Origin: Streptomyces atratus
Lineage (GTDB): Bacteria > Actinomycetota > Actinomycetes > Streptomycetales > Streptomycetaceae
Reading direction: 5' to 3'
NCBI RefSeq assembly: GCF_900119365.1
Contig: NZ_FPJO01000028.1
Span: 1-64,000 of the forward strand
Length of the DNA: 64,000 nt
The notes under the pieces are model-generated. The model was not told where the DNA came from, made no database searches, and saw only the letters and a list, made by a program, of their open reading frames with translations. This document shows, piece by piece, positions 8,790 to 18,051 of the stretch (the stretch's first letter is position 1; every line of letters starts with the position of its first letter). Position numbers and translations under genes: made by a program.

Positions 8790-9244
8790 CCGCCGGCCAC
8801 CCGCGCGAAGACGCCCCAGCAGCGAGGCCCGCCATGCACACCAGCAGCCACACGGTCCTGTACGACCCCGACGGGCTGATCGAGGCGGAGCTCCCGCTGG
8901 ATCGCGAACCGTACGAGTGCCTCGTCAAGGCCGTCCTCGCGTGGACCGGCGAGGACACGCTGGCCGAACGCGACTACGAGCAGATCGGCCTCCAGCTGAC
9001 CGGTCACGCCCGCGCGGTCGCCTCCGACGTCCGGCGCCGCGCGAACCAGCTGCCGAAGAGCAGCGGGCCCCGGGCGCTCGCCGACGTCGTCCTGCGTGAG
9101 GCGGAAGGCCGGCTGTCCGCGACGCTGGAGGGCACGGTGCGCTGCGTCCAGAGCCGCGCCCGCCTGATCCGCGCGCTCTACGAACGGCTGGACCGCCTGG
9201 AGGCGGCGCTCGCCCCGGAGAGGGTTGCACCGAGCGGGGGCTGA
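8786..9244 (+). CDS. DUF6415-like hypothetical protein
   Basis: A 152-residue helical protein (DREPYECLVKAVLAWTGEDT, GHARAVASDVRRRANQLPK, RLSATLEGTVRCVQSRARL) resembling the DUF6415 group of actinobacterial proteins of unknown role. Start is either GTG 8786, coupled to the preceding gene, or ATG 8834. No catalytic motif is visible. Confidence 0.6.
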   Translation: MTAGHPREDAPAARPAMHTSSHTVLYDPDGLIEAELPLDREPYECLVKAVLAWTGEDTLAERDYEQIGLQLTGHARAVASDVRRRANQLPKSSGPRALADVVLREAEGRLSATLEGTVRCVQSRARLIRALYERLDRLEAALAPERVAPSGG

Positions 9245-9370
9245 ACCGTTGGCTGGACGGTTGCTTCCAGCGGGGGACCGCAGGTGCGACCGAAGGTGTG
9301 ACCCCCCAAATCGGACACCGCCCGTTCTCGCAGGTCATCCCTGGTGGGCAAGCCCTCCCGGACGACGACA

Positions 9371-9395
9371 CCTCTAATTCGTTAGTAATTAGAGG
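9371..9395. other. AT-rich perfect hairpin before IS110
   Basis: Nine-bp arms CCTCTAATT at 9371-9379 and AATTAGAGG at 9387-9395 with a 7-nt loop. It stands out in GC-rich surroundings and lies at the likely left boundary of the IS110 element. It could be the insertion target, a terminator for the upstream gene, or the first stem of the element's noncoding RNA. Confidence 0.6.
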
Positions 9396-9774
9396 TTCTG
9401 GATCTCTGATGGGCCCGGGGCGGCGTTGTACAGCCGAGGGCAGGACGTGTGTGGTCCGGTCGGTGCCGTGGTGACCCCTACGACACCTCCGACCCTGCGA
9501 GGTCTGTAGAAAGACCGGTGGCGCCGTGGTGCCGCCCGGTCCTCGCATGTTCTGCCCTCACGGGCCCGTCTGGTTCGAGAACCTTGATGGATGAGCTGCC
9601 GCACGGTGACGCGTTACTCCTCACGAGCTTCGAGCTCTGGACACGGCGTGCGCCCGTGCGGTCCGGCGGTGCCGCGCACGGCTGATGAGGTGGCGGACCT
9701 TCGAGTCCTGGAATTAGTGCGCCGTGCGGCCCGTGTGCTCGCCTTCAAAGACAGCACCGGCGAAGGGGCGGGAA
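9396..9774 (+). ncRNA. Candidate IS110 bridge-RNA region
   Basis: Some 380 bases without a convincing gene precede the IS110 recombinase. IS110-group elements encode a bridge RNA in the 5' noncoding end that pairs with target and donor DNA. The segment is rich in local inverted repeats and contains the near-repeat GTGCCGTGGTG / GCGCCGTGGTGCCG around 9460-9530. The exact RNA ends and guide loops cannot be set by eye, so this is inference from family biology. Confidence 0.4.
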
Positions 9775-11001
9775 ATGGACGTGTTCTGCGGGATCGACTG
9801 GGCGGAAGGACACCACGACGTCGCGATCATCGACAACACCGGCAAGCTGCTGGCCAAGTGCCGTATCGACGACGACCTGGACGGCTACCAGCTCCTGCTC
9901 GACCTCCTGGCCGACCACGGCGACAGCACAGAAGCACCGATCCCGGTGGCCATCGAGACCAGCCGCGGCCTGCTGGTCGCCACCCTGCAAACCGGGGCCC
10001 GGCAGGTGTTCGCGATCAACCCGATGGCGGCCTCCCGCTACCGGGACCGGCACGGAGTGAGCCGCAAGAAGTCCGACCCGGGCGACGCCTTGGTCCTGGC
10101 GAACATCATCCGCACCGACATGCCGATGCACCGGCCGCTGCCCGCCGACAGCGCCCTGGCCCAGGCCGTCGCCGTCCTCGCCCGGGCCCACCAGGACGCG
10201 GTCTGGAACCGGCAGCAGATCGCCAACCAGCTCCGCTCGCTGCTGCGCGAGTACTACCCGGTCGCCCTGGAGGCATGGCGGCACAAGGTCGGCGGACTGA
10301 CCCGGCCCGACGCGCGGAAGATCCTCGCTGCGGCGCCGACCCCGGCCACAGCCGCCGAACTGCCGCTCTGGAAACTCAAGGTGATGCTGCACAGCGCCGG
10401 ACGCAAGCGCGGCATCAACGAGGACGCCGAGAGGATCCAGACGCTGTTCCGGCAGCCGGCCGCCCGGCAGTTGCCCGCAGTCGAGGAGGCCATGGGCATC
10501 CAGGCCAAGGCCCTGCTGGCCCAGTTGAACGCGGTCTGCAAGGCCGTCGATGAGCTCGCCAAGGCGGTCGAGCGGACCTTCCGCGCCCACCCCGACGCGC
10601 CGATCATGCTGAGCTTTCCCGGCATCGGCGCGCAGGTTGGTGCCCGCCTCCTGGCTGAGATCGGTGATGACCGCACGCGCTTTGCCACTGCCAGCGGACT
10701 GAAGGCATACGCGGGCGCGGCGCCCATCACCCGGGCGTCCGGGAAACGCAAGTACGTCGGGCGCCGGTTCGTGAAGAACAACCGGCTGAACCACGCCGGA
10801 TACCTGTGGGCTTTCGCCACCCTCACCCACTCACCAGGAGCCAACGCCCACTACCGGCGACGGCGCGAGAACGGAGACTGGCATGCCCAGGCCCTGAGGC
10901 ACCTGTTCAATCGGATGCTCGGGCAGCTGCACCACTGCCTGCTGCACCGATGCCACTTCGAGGAAGGTACAGCGTTTCCCCCGCCTGTCCCCACTGGCTG
11001 A
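9775..11001 (+). CDS. IS110-family transposase/recombinase
   Basis: A 408-residue protein with the DEDD RuvC-like domain (GIDWAEGHHDVAI, VAIETSRGLL, SDPGDALVLANIIRTD) and the C-terminal Transposase_20 region (LSFPGIGAQVGARLLAEIGD, GLKAYAGAAPITRASGKRK) that carries the catalytic serine. IS110 enzymes move DNA by a bridge-RNA-guided recombination without long terminal repeats. ATG at 9775 gives the family-typical N-terminus MDVFCGIDWAE. The frame is intact, which is unusual among the transposases here, so this may be the one active element. Confidence 0.9.
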   Translation: MDVFCGIDWAEGHHDVAIIDNTGKLLAKCRIDDDLDGYQLLLDLLADHGDSTEAPIPVAIETSRGLLVATLQTGARQVFAINPMAASRYRDRHGVSRKKSDPGDALVLANIIRTDMPMHRPLPADSALAQAVAVLARAHQDAVWNRQQIANQLRSLLREYYPVALEAWRHKVGGLTRPDARKILAAAPTPATAAELPLWKLKVMLHSAGRKRGINEDAERIQTLFRQPAARQLPAVEEAMGIQAKALLAQLNAVCKAVDELAKAVERTFRAHPDAPIMLSFPGIGAQVGARLLAEIGDDRTRFATASGLKAYAGAAPITRASGKRKYVGRRFVKNNRLNHAGYLWAFATLTHSPGANAHYRRRRENGDWHAQALRHLFNRMLGQLHHCLLHRCHFEEGTAFPPPVPTG

Positions 11002-11009
11002 ACCGAGCC

Positions 11010-11471
11010 TCAGAAGCCGATGTCCCTGGCTTCGTAGCCTTCCAGCCCAAGGGCCAGCAGGGGCGGCACCAGTGCGTGGAGGTACCAGCTCACATCGGTG
11101 AAGCTGGCCGAGCCAGCCAGGCTCCGCCGGTTAATGGTGGGGCTAAAGCTGCAGGCTGTGCGGTGCGGGAAGAAGAGGAGCTGACCGCCGGTGCCCGCTT
11201 GCGCGTGGTAGACGCAGACGGCGACGTGGTACTTCGCATGCTCGGGCGCGTCCAGGAGGGCCAGGACCTTCCCCGTGTGGTCGTTGGTGGTCGACTGCCA
11301 GTCGTACAGGTCGTTGTCGTTGACCATGTACGAGAGCGGCTCCTCCAGCGACCACCCTGAGGTGGCCAGGGCCTCGACGATGGTCCGGACCGTGACCTCG
11401 CGCGCAAACGTGAAGTCGATGTCTGCGGTTCTGGACGACACAGAGGCTCCTGGTGAGGCGATCAGCGGCAC
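11010..11471 (-). CDS. Hypothetical protein
   Basis: A 153-residue protein with no family I can name (FTFAREVTVRTIVEALATSG, DWQSTTNDHTGKVLALLD, HVAVCVYHAQAGTGG). The sequence is well ordered with mixed alpha/beta character and one or two cysteines. It converges on the IS110 gene with only 8 bases between stops. Start ATG 11471; GTG 11441 region is an alternative. Confidence 0.6.
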   Translation of the reverse strand: MPLIASPGASVSSRTADIDFTFAREVTVRTIVEALATSGWSLEEPLSYMVNDNDLYDWQSTTNDHTGKVLALLDAPEHAKYHVAVCVYHAQAGTGGQLLFFPHRTACSFSPTINRRSLAGSASFTDVSWYLHALVPPLLALGLEGYEARDIGF

Positions 11472-11596
11472 CGCATCGTCGCCGACGGCGTGGATGGCTG
11501 TCGATTGATTTGACGGCTTAGCCGCATGAGGTGTCTTTCCACGCGATTAGCCGTGGAGAAGAGGTCAGCTTCGACCGTGGGGCCGGCCGGGGCGCG

Positions 11597-12475
11597 ATGG
11601 GTACGAGTACCGGTATGACGCGGGAGCGGATCCAGTGGCCGTCCGTCGTGGATCGGGCCCGGGAGGTCGTGGAGAGCTACGAGGGCGGCGTCACGCTGCG
11701 CCAGGTCATGTACCGCCTCGCCTCCGCTGGCGTGCTGCCGCACACGCCGTCGATGTACCGGCACCTGTCCTCCCACCTCGCCCAGGCCCGCCGCGAGGGC
11801 CGCTTCCCTGACCTGATCGACGCCCTGCGCGAGGTCCACGTCCCTCCGGCCTGGCCGGACGCGGGCGCCTTCCTGCGCGAGAGCCCCGGCTGGTTCGGCC
11901 TGGACCTCACGACCGGCCAGTCGCAGGCGCTCTATGTCGCTGCGGAAAAGGACACCCTCCGGCAGCTCCTCACCGGCTGGCTGGCGGAGTACGGGATCCC
12001 GGTCCTGGTGGTCCGCGGCTTCGGCTCCCAGTCCTACGTCGACGTCGTCCGCGACCGCGTCGCCGCCGACCCGAGAGAAGCGGTGCTCCTGGTGGTCGGT
12101 GATTTCGACTGCTCAGGAGAGGACGTCGAACGCGACTGGACAGCGCGCACCGCGTGTTGGAGCCACACCGAGCGGGTGCTGCTCACTTACGACCAGGTCG
12201 TCCACGACTACGAGCTGCCCGCGACCGAGGGCAAGCGCGGCGATCCCCGGTGGCCGGCCTTCGCGCGCCGCTACGGCTTCGACATCGAACACCCCGTGCA
12301 GTGGGAGGTCGAAGCGCTGGAGCCGGACGAACTCCGGCGCCCGGTCCTGGCCGCCGTCGACCCGTACATCGACCGCCAGGTCCTCGCGCAGCAGACCGCC
12401 CGGCAGGAAGAACAGCGCCGCGCCCTGGCCTCCTTCGTGAGGGGCTGGGGCGCGGCGGGCGGAACGTCGGCCTAA
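11597..12475 (+). CDS. Stand-alone TopoVIA/Spo11-like Toprim protein (Topo mini-A-like)
   Basis: A 292-residue protein. The N-terminal winged-helix-like part holds TLRQVMYRLASAGVLP near residues 33-48, comparable with the tyrosine-bearing motif of TopoVI-A and Spo11 (candidate Tyr39). A Toprim-like fold follows: ALYVAAEKDTLRQLL (Glu117), VVRGFGSQSYVD, and VLLVVGDFDCSGEDV with the DxD pair at 169 and 171. No TopoVI-B partner is adjacent. Stand-alone mini-A proteins are known from plasmids and mobile elements. A role in DNA cleavage or plasmid biology is inference. ATG 11615 is an alternative start. Confidence 0.65.
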   Translation: MGTSTGMTRERIQWPSVVDRAREVVESYEGGVTLRQVMYRLASAGVLPHTPSMYRHLSSHLAQARREGRFPDLIDALREVHVPPAWPDAGAFLRESPGWFGLDLTTGQSQALYVAAEKDTLRQLLTGWLAEYGIPVLVVRGFGSQSYVDVVRDRVAADPREAVLLVVGDFDCSGEDVERDWTARTACWSHTERVLLTYDQVVHDYELPATEGKRGDPRWPAFARRYGFDIEHPVQWEVEALEPDELRRPVLAAVDPYIDRQVLAQQTARQEEQRRALASFVRGWGAAGGTSA

Positions 12476-12699
12476 CGCTGCACTGGGGCCTGGGCGGCCT
12501 GGGCGAAGTGCATGACGATCCCCTTGGCTCCGGCGGCGACTTCGTCGATGAGCTCGAAGCCGCGCGGATCTTCGGGGTGATTGCGGACCCAGATCATGGC
12601 GTAGCTGATGATCTGGTTGATGTCGCTGGGGCGCAGGAAGATGGCGTCGCCGGTGAGATCGTTCGGGCCCGGCTGCCAGGGCTGTTCCTGCTGGCTCAA
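12472..12699 (-). CDS. Small hypothetical protein
   Basis: Seventy-five residues from a TTG at 12699 that follows GGAGG by five bases (QPGPNDLTGDAIFLRPSDIN, MIWVRNHPEDPRGFELIDEV). Its stop overlaps the stop of the Toprim gene by a few bases in convergent orientation. No family recognised; the regular helical pattern and good ribosome binding site support it as real. Confidence 0.5.
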   Translation of the reverse strand: MSQQEQPWQPGPNDLTGDAIFLRPSDINQIISYAMIWVRNHPEDPRGFELIDEVAAGAKGIVMHFAQAAQAPVQR

Positions 12700-12946
12700 C
12701 GCATCCTCCGTCGGCGTTCGGTGATCACGACACCCGAGTCTGTCAGCGCCGGTCCCGGCCTCGCAGAGCTTCCCGCCAGCCCGGCGCCGTCGACTGAAAC
12801 ACCAGCTCCTGGCGCTGCAACGCAGCCAGTGCAACACCGCCGCGCGTTTCGCCCCCGACCTGCGGTGATGCACCGGATAGAGGTTCGCGGAGCCGGTGTT
12901 GCGCCGCGCGTTGCAGTCCCGCGCCATGTCCGGGCAGAGCCGTCGG

Positions 12947-13014
12947 TGACCTGTCTCATCGGAGTTGGGTCGTGTCTCACTGAAGATGGACAGATGCTGG
13001 TCCGTCTCATCGAA
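12947..13014 (+). repeat. 68-bp inverted repeat, left copy, with GTCTCA boxes
   Basis: Matches the reverse complement of 14785-14852 at 67 of 68 bases. It contains GTCTCA at 12953, 12974 and 13004; further copies follow at 13045, 13065, 13074 and about 13169. Reiterated short boxes at a long terminal repeat resemble multi-site transposase-binding ends, but no matching transposase lies inside. Confidence 0.8.
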
Positions 13015-13372
13015 GGTGGACAGCAGGCGCGCGACCAGTGTCCGGTCTCACCCAGCCTGGTGGTGTCTCACGTGTCTCAGTTGGTAGTCGGCGGATTCCC
13101 GGCGTGCGTGGCTGACTTTGCCCGATTTCCACCTTCGGGGTGGATTGGGTCGCATCTGATCTGGCTTGTCTCACCGGACCTATGATGGTCGTTCCATGGA
13201 CACGACGCGTGCGGTTTCTGGCGAGGCCCTGGTTGTCGCCAGCCCCGAAAAGGTCTCCCCTGGGCGCGGGTCCTCCGAAGATGCCGGATCCTGCCAAGGC
13301 AGTGGGCTTCGCGCTGGCGACGCAGGGCTACCTGCGGCAGTGATGTCGCCGTTGCTTGGCATGATGCCGGGC
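13015..13372. other. Noncoding stretch with GTCTCA boxes
   Basis: No gene is supported here. Four further GTCTCA boxes occur between 13045 and 13174. The rest is ordinary GC-rich DNA leading to the DUF1963 gene. Confidence 0.5.
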
Positions 13373-14044
13373 ATGATGAGAACACTGCGCATCAAGGGCT
13401 TTTCCGCGACCGGCCAGCCGATCTCCACGCCGACCACCAAGTTCGGCGGCCAGCCCGTGTGGCTGGCAGGCCCGCAGTGGCCGATCAGCGCGGCATGGGA
13501 CCGGCCGATGCGGTTCGTCGGCCAGATCGAGTTGGGCCCGGTACTCGCAGCGGCCGGCCACGGGAAGGTGGCATACGTCTTCGTGACCCACGCCGATCAC
13601 GAAGAGAACTTCTTCGACCCCGACATCATCGACCCCGACGGCGGCGAGAACGCGGTGATCGTGCAGCCAGGCGGCGACTATGCCGGCCCGGTGCGCCCGC
13701 TGGCGAGCGGACCCGGGCTGTACGACGGCGACGGGTCGGCGGTGGAGTTCACCGTCGACCTCCGCCCCGTCGACGAGCCCGGGTCCATGACGGATGAGGA
13801 ACCCGAAGCCCTGTCCTCCTCCGACCGGGACCGCTACGTCGAGCTGGTTGACGGCGACAAGATCGGCGGAACACCGCTGTTCTTCCAGGGCGACGAGTGG
13901 CCGGACGGCGGCCCCTGGCGGCTGTTGCTGCAGCTGGACTCGAACTGGGTACCGTTCCACCTCAACCTCGGCGCGTCGCCTAGGATGTTCGCCTTCGTGT
14001 CCGAGGACGGTACCCAGGGCAGGCTGCTCGTCCAGGACTCCTGA
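13373..14044 (+). CDS. DUF1963 (YwqG-like) family protein
   Basis: A 223-residue protein: TTKFGGQPVWLAGPQWPIS near the N-terminus, MRFVGQIELGPV, VAYVFVTHADHEENFFD, PLFFQGDEWPDGGPWRLLLQ and FVSEDGTQGRLLVQDS. This order (substrate-like PxWP, FxxQI, then GGxP and LLQ-D) is that of DUF1963. Function is unknown. ATG 13373 was chosen because similar proteins start a few residues before the conserved part; ATG 13343 is possible. It is the main gene inside the 68-bp inverted-repeat unit. Confidence 0.75.
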   Translation: MMRTLRIKGFSATGQPISTPTTKFGGQPVWLAGPQWPISAAWDRPMRFVGQIELGPVLAAAGHGKVAYVFVTHADHEENFFDPDIIDPDGGENAVIVQPGGDYAGPVRPLASGPGLYDGDGSAVEFTVDLRPVDEPGSMTDEEPEALSSSDRDRYVELVDGDKIGGTPLFFQGDEWPDGGPWRLLLQLDSNWVPFHLNLGASPRMFAFVSEDGTQGRLLVQDS

Positions 14045-14602
14045 GCCGATCGGGACTCTTGGGAATTCACCTGCCTGTCACCCTCAAGGCCGGTCTCAAC
14101 AGGCACGCATCGGGACGACAGATGCAGTGCTGACACGACAGTCAGCGTGCTGAGTCACACCCCGGCAGCGCCGGACACCGACACGAAGGGATAACACGCC
14201 TGCCTTTGTGACAGCTATCGTGCTCCGGCTCAGGACTCCGGACCCAACTCCGGGGTCCACTCAAGCTGACCCAGCCCCCGGAACATGCCATGTCCAGCGA
14301 GAATCGCCTCTCCAGCGTCTCAGCCAAGCTGACGAACCCCAGCTCAGCACACCGGCTTCAACCATGATCGATGAGACCGTCGGAGCTGTCCCGGAAGAGG
14401 CCCGTGTCCCGCCACGTCACCCACGAGACGAATCTCAGCCAGACCTGTCAGCGCCCAATTCACAGCACGTCTTTATGACGTGCTCAATGAGACGGGACAA
14501 GTGGAAGGGCAAGGTGCCCTCGATCTGAGGAAAGCGCCGTCCGTGCGGTACGTGTCGCGCTACTGTCCCCACCTTGCAGCACTGACATGTTGGGAGATAA
14601 CG
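14045..14602. other. Gene-free region with scattered GTCTCA/TGAGAC boxes
   Basis: I see no coding pattern. GTCTCA or its complement recurs near 14094, 14371 and 14488. A promoter for the small gene at 14603 should lie at the right end. Confidence 0.4.
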
Positions 14603-14725
14603 ATGGACCGGACAGAGCTACAGGCCAAGCTCGACGAGCTGATGCGCCAGTACGACGACGAGGAGATTGACGGCGCAACCTACGCCCAGGCGATGATGGA
14701 GTTGACCGCCTCCGCCCAGGAGTGA
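14603..14725 (+). CDS. 40-residue acidic SHOCT-like protein
   Basis: MDRTELQAKLDELMRQYDD continues with EEIDGATYAQAMMELTA. GGGAG lies eight bases before the ATG. The pattern of a leucine-rich helix, an acidic turn and a second helix resembles SHOCT oligomerisation tails. Short, but start signal and composition support it. Confidence 0.5.
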   Translation: MDRTELQAKLDELMRQYDDEEIDGATYAQAMMELTASAQE

Positions 14726-14784
14726 TGCCCGGTCTGCAGTTGATCCTCTGTGCGCAGCCGACCGTCTCACCGAAGGTGTACCGA

Positions 14785-14852
14785 TTCGATGAGACGGACC
14801 AGCATCTGTCCATCTTCAGTGAGACACGACCCAACTCCGGTGAGACAGGTCA
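14785..14852 (-). repeat. 68-bp inverted repeat, right copy
   Basis: Partner of 12947-13014 with one mismatch. An additional GTCTCACCGAAGGTG box lies just inside at about 14764. Confidence 0.8.
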
Positions 14853-14864
14853 GTCGGCCGACGC

Positions 14865-15479
14865 TCAGTAGAGTCCGGGCACGCTGCCGGAGGAGTGGCC
14901 GGGCGCCATCCACTCGTGGAGCGCGAACCGCCGGTACACGTTCGGTCCGACGACCGTGTCGTACTCTCCGATGCCCGCCTGGTCCATGGCGTTGTTCCAG
15001 CGGTGCATCCAGTAGCGGTCCGCGACCCAGTAGGCGGTCTCCGCGACGGACGACCCGTCGATGAGGAGGCTGTGGTCGTGGACCCGGCGCAGGGCCTCGG
15101 CAAGGTCGTCCGTAGTGATCGGCATTCCCTTGCTGGCCGCGACGGCGGCGAGCTCGTCATCGACGGCATCCACCCCGTGCTCCAGGGCGTATTCGAGGGC
15201 CGCGGTTGCGGCTTCCCGGCCGTCGGCGAGATACCCGGTGTACTCCTGACCGCCGCGCTTCAGCCGGTCGGTGAACTCCTCGGTGGTGAACTTGCCGCGG
15301 CTGCGAGCGACCAGGCCAGCCACCATGGCGGCATGGTCCTGGGGGACCTGGGGGACCTGGGGGACCTGGGGGACCTGGGCGGCCCCGGTGGTCAGGCGCC
15401 GGCGGGCAGTGGTGTACGAGATGCCTTCGGCGTCGGCGAGTTCGCGGACGTCCTTCTTGAACTGCTTGTCGGTGGTCAC
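14865..15479 (-). CDS. Hypothetical protein with PQV repeats
   Basis: A 204-residue protein from GTG 15479 with GGGAG upstream. The N-terminus has an HTH-like stretch (VRELADAEGISYTTARRRL), then four PQV units coded by a 9-bp tandem repeat, then a helical C-terminal domain (GLVARSRGKFTTEEFTDRL, AYWVADRYWMHRWNNAMD). No family recognised. The repeat is a likely length-variable linker. Confidence 0.6.
   Translation of the reverse strand: MTTDKQFKKDVRELADAEGISYTTARRRLTTGAAQVPQVPQVPQVPQDHAAMVAGLVARSRGKFTTEEFTDRLKRGGQEYTGYLADGREAATAALEYALEHGVDAVDDELAAVAASKGMPITTDDLAEALRRVHDHSLLIDGSSVAETAYWVADRYWMHRWNNAMDQAGIGEYDTVVGPNVYRRFALHEWMAPGHSSGSVPGLY
15338..15377. repeat. Tandem 9-bp repeat (CCTGGGGGA, about 4 copies)
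   Basis: Four near-perfect copies in frame, giving Pro-Gln-Val repeats on the minus strand. Confidence 0.85.
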
Positions 15480-15753
15480 GGTCTCTCCCGAGTCCCGGTG
15501 ACGGCGGCGACCCCACGCATCCCGCCGCGGGCACGGAGCCACGGACAGACAGATACCGGTGCGTGAGGCGGGGCCCCTTGTCCTCGTCGCCGTTCGCGGC
15601 GTGGGCGCGATGCGGCTCGGAGTCGGGCCGACGCAGGCGGCCGACGCCCACCACAGGGCGACGGAAGCTCCGCCACATACGCCGCCACGCATCCACGGTC
15701 GGGTACTGATCAAACTTCGATGGATGACACGGGACAGCTGCCGACAGCACGAA
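15480..15753. other. No gene seen between hypothetical gene and terminator
   Basis: GC-rich DNA without supported coding frames. It should hold the promoter of the minus-strand gene that starts at 15479. Confidence 0.4.
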
Positions 15754-15777
15754 GCCCCGGGCGACGACGCCCGGGGC
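15754..15777 (-). terminator. Rho-independent-type hairpin after helicase gene
   Basis: Perfect 10-bp arms GCCCCGGGCG and CGCCCGGGGC around ACGA. It lies about 55 bases past the helicase stop in the direction of transcription. There is no clear T-run, as is common in streptomycetes. Confidence 0.65.
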
Positions 15778-15830
15778 CTCACAGTGCACTTCGCTTGACC
15801 GTCCGGTTCAACGACCGGCCGCGGCAGGTG

Positions 15831-17865
15831 TCACGCCGTCAGCTGCTTCGCGCGCTTGTCCGCCCGCTCCGCGTCCTTGCCCAGACCACCCTTCCGGCGC
15901 AGGTTCGCCATGTGCTGCCCGACCGGCACCATCGCCTCGCCCTCGCCCCACACCGCGTCCTGACGCGGCGCGAGGTGCCCCGTGGCCCGCCGGTAGGACC
16001 GCAGCGCGGCGAGCTTGGTCTCCCACGCTTCCTCGCCCGGCTCCCAGACCATCCCGGCCTCCGGCGCGTCCAGCAGGGTCTTGCGCCGCTCCTCCAACTC
16101 ACCCGCCCGCAGCGCCTTCCGCTGCTGGTGGACCCATCGGCCAAGCGGGAAATCCTTCGTGACCCCCACCTCGACCTCAACGTCATACGGGACGGCGTAG
16201 ACGCCGGTGATCTCGTTCTCCGCCCGCCACCGGATGAGGGCCTGGTAGCCCTCCAGCCACACCAACGACTCCGGCCGGTACACCCGGGTCCGCAGGAAGG
16301 CCGCGATGGTCGCCGCGTCCCGGGGAGAGGAGAAGTGCAGCAGGGCGGCTTCGGCGGCGGCCTGCGTGTCGTCGTCCTCCTGGTCCTCGCCGTCACCCTC
16401 ACCGCCGGCCCCGGCGATCTGCCCGTCCTCGTCACGCCGGACGTGGACCTTGCGCTTCCCGCTCGTGAGCGCCCGGGAAGCGAGCTGCTCGCCCAGACGT
16501 TCATCGTGCGAGCGCAGGCCCTGCAATACGGCTACAAGGGGGCGGAAGCTGGCGGAGGCGACCATGTCGGTCGGGTCCTCGCCGGGCTCCAGGAACACCG
16601 GCACGATGATCCTGGCCACCTTGGTGGAGCCGTCCTTGTTGAGCCTCAGCGCCCGGCCGATGTTCTGCACGATCTCCACCTGCGAGCCGCGGGTGTCCGC
16701 GAAGCAGACGGCCTCCACACCCCGCTCGCCCGTGATGTCGACGCCCTCACCGAGCACGCGAACACTGGCGAGGAAGGCGCGGTGGACCCGGCGCCCGGCC
16801 GCGTCGATGCCGTTGGCGAACTGGCGCAGAACCTCGCGGCGTTCGCTGACGAGGTGGTCGCCGCACAGCCACGCCGACCAGACGCGGTCCGGCGGGACGT
16901 GGCGGCCGGCCTCCAACTCGTAGAACTCCGCGTCGATGGAGGACTTCGGCAGCTTGTCGGCGGCGGCCAGGTCGTCGTCGGAGGCGTCGTTGACGTACAG
17001 CTCGGCAGCGGTCTCCGGGAGCTTCTCCGCGAACGCGGCGGCTTCCTCGACCTTCTGGTGGAACGTCATGACCGTACGCAGGTTGTACGCCGCCGCGTGC
17101 TCCAACAGGGCGGTCTGCAGGAGCGCCAGGCGCCGGCCCCGCCGCGCCTCCTCCGACTCCCCGAGGACCGGCGAGGGATCGCGGATCTCCAGCACGTCGA
17201 TCTCGAACCCGGCAAGGATCTCTCGCTCGATCGCCTCGCTCAGACCGAGCTCCGCGAGCCACGCGCCGTACGTGCCCTCCGGGTCATCGGCCATGGTCGC
17301 GATCTCCGCCTCCTGGCCGTCCGCGCCCTTCTGCGGCCGGGCCGCGGCGAGGATGCGCGGGGTCGCGGTCAGGTAGAGCCGGAAGTCCGCCGGGATCCGC
17401 TGGTTGTCGTGGATCGCAGCCCACGGCCGCCCAAGATCACCGGCGGTGCCGTGGGCCTCATCCACGATCGCGAGGTCAAACGGGGCCATCTGCTGCCCGT
17501 ACAGCCGCTCTCCGCCCGCCAGAGCGGCCTCCAGCGGCCCGCGAACCTTCCGCTGGCCCCTCGGGAGCGTCGATTTCCTCGCGGTCCACGAGAGAGGCGT
17601 ACGTGGCGAACACGACGACCGGCCCGTGCCCGGCCCACAGAGCGAACTGGACCGGGTTGGTGGTGGTGCGCACCCCCAGCGAGCCCAGGACCGCGTCGTT
17701 CTCCAGCGAGCACACCGCGACCATCGGGGCCCGGTGACCGACCAGCCGCCACGCCTGGGCGGTCTGCGCGAGCAGGTCCAGGGTCGGCACGGTGACGAGA
17801 ATCCGGCCGTCCGCGAACGACTCCAGCGCGCACGCAGCGGCCGTGATCGTCTTGTGGGAGTTCTT
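15831..17865 (-). pseudogene. DEAD/DEAH helicase with helicase-associated repeats, 5'-truncated
   Basis: The readable protein has the end of motif I (HKTITAAACALESF, with the GTGKT-like start lost), motif Ia, LVTVPTLDLLAQTAQAW, the DEAH box in LAIVDEAHGTAGD, motif III LYLTATPRIL, motif VI in VQNIGRALRLNKDG, and C-terminal helicase-associated modules (RWVHQQRKALRAGEL, MANLRRKGGLGKD). One inserted base near 17545 splits the frame. The N-terminal hundred residues are missing where unrelated DNA begins near 17865. Helicases of this build are frequent on Streptomyces linear plasmids and chromosome arms. No DNA substrate can be assigned. Confidence 0.75.
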
Positions 17866-18051
17866 GCTTCCGTGTCCGGGTTGGCTCTCAGTTTGGTGTC
17901 CGGTCTTGGGCGCTGTGGAGCGGGCCGGTTCGGGTGTTTCTATGGGGTGTTGAGCAGTGATGGCCGGGCGCTGGTGCTGGACAAGCAGTGAGGATTGGCT
18001 GGTCACGGAGTGAGGATTGCCTGGTCAGCGGAGTGAGAGCTCCCACGGAGC

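Noticed and set aside
15720..17795. Long plus-strand open frame of about 690 codons
   Set aside because: Antisense to the DEAH helicase; no domain pattern in the plus-strand reading.
15831..17865. TtrA telomere-linked helicase
   Set aside because: Has helicase-associated repeats but no evidence of a nearby end; kept as a generic DEAH helicase remnant.
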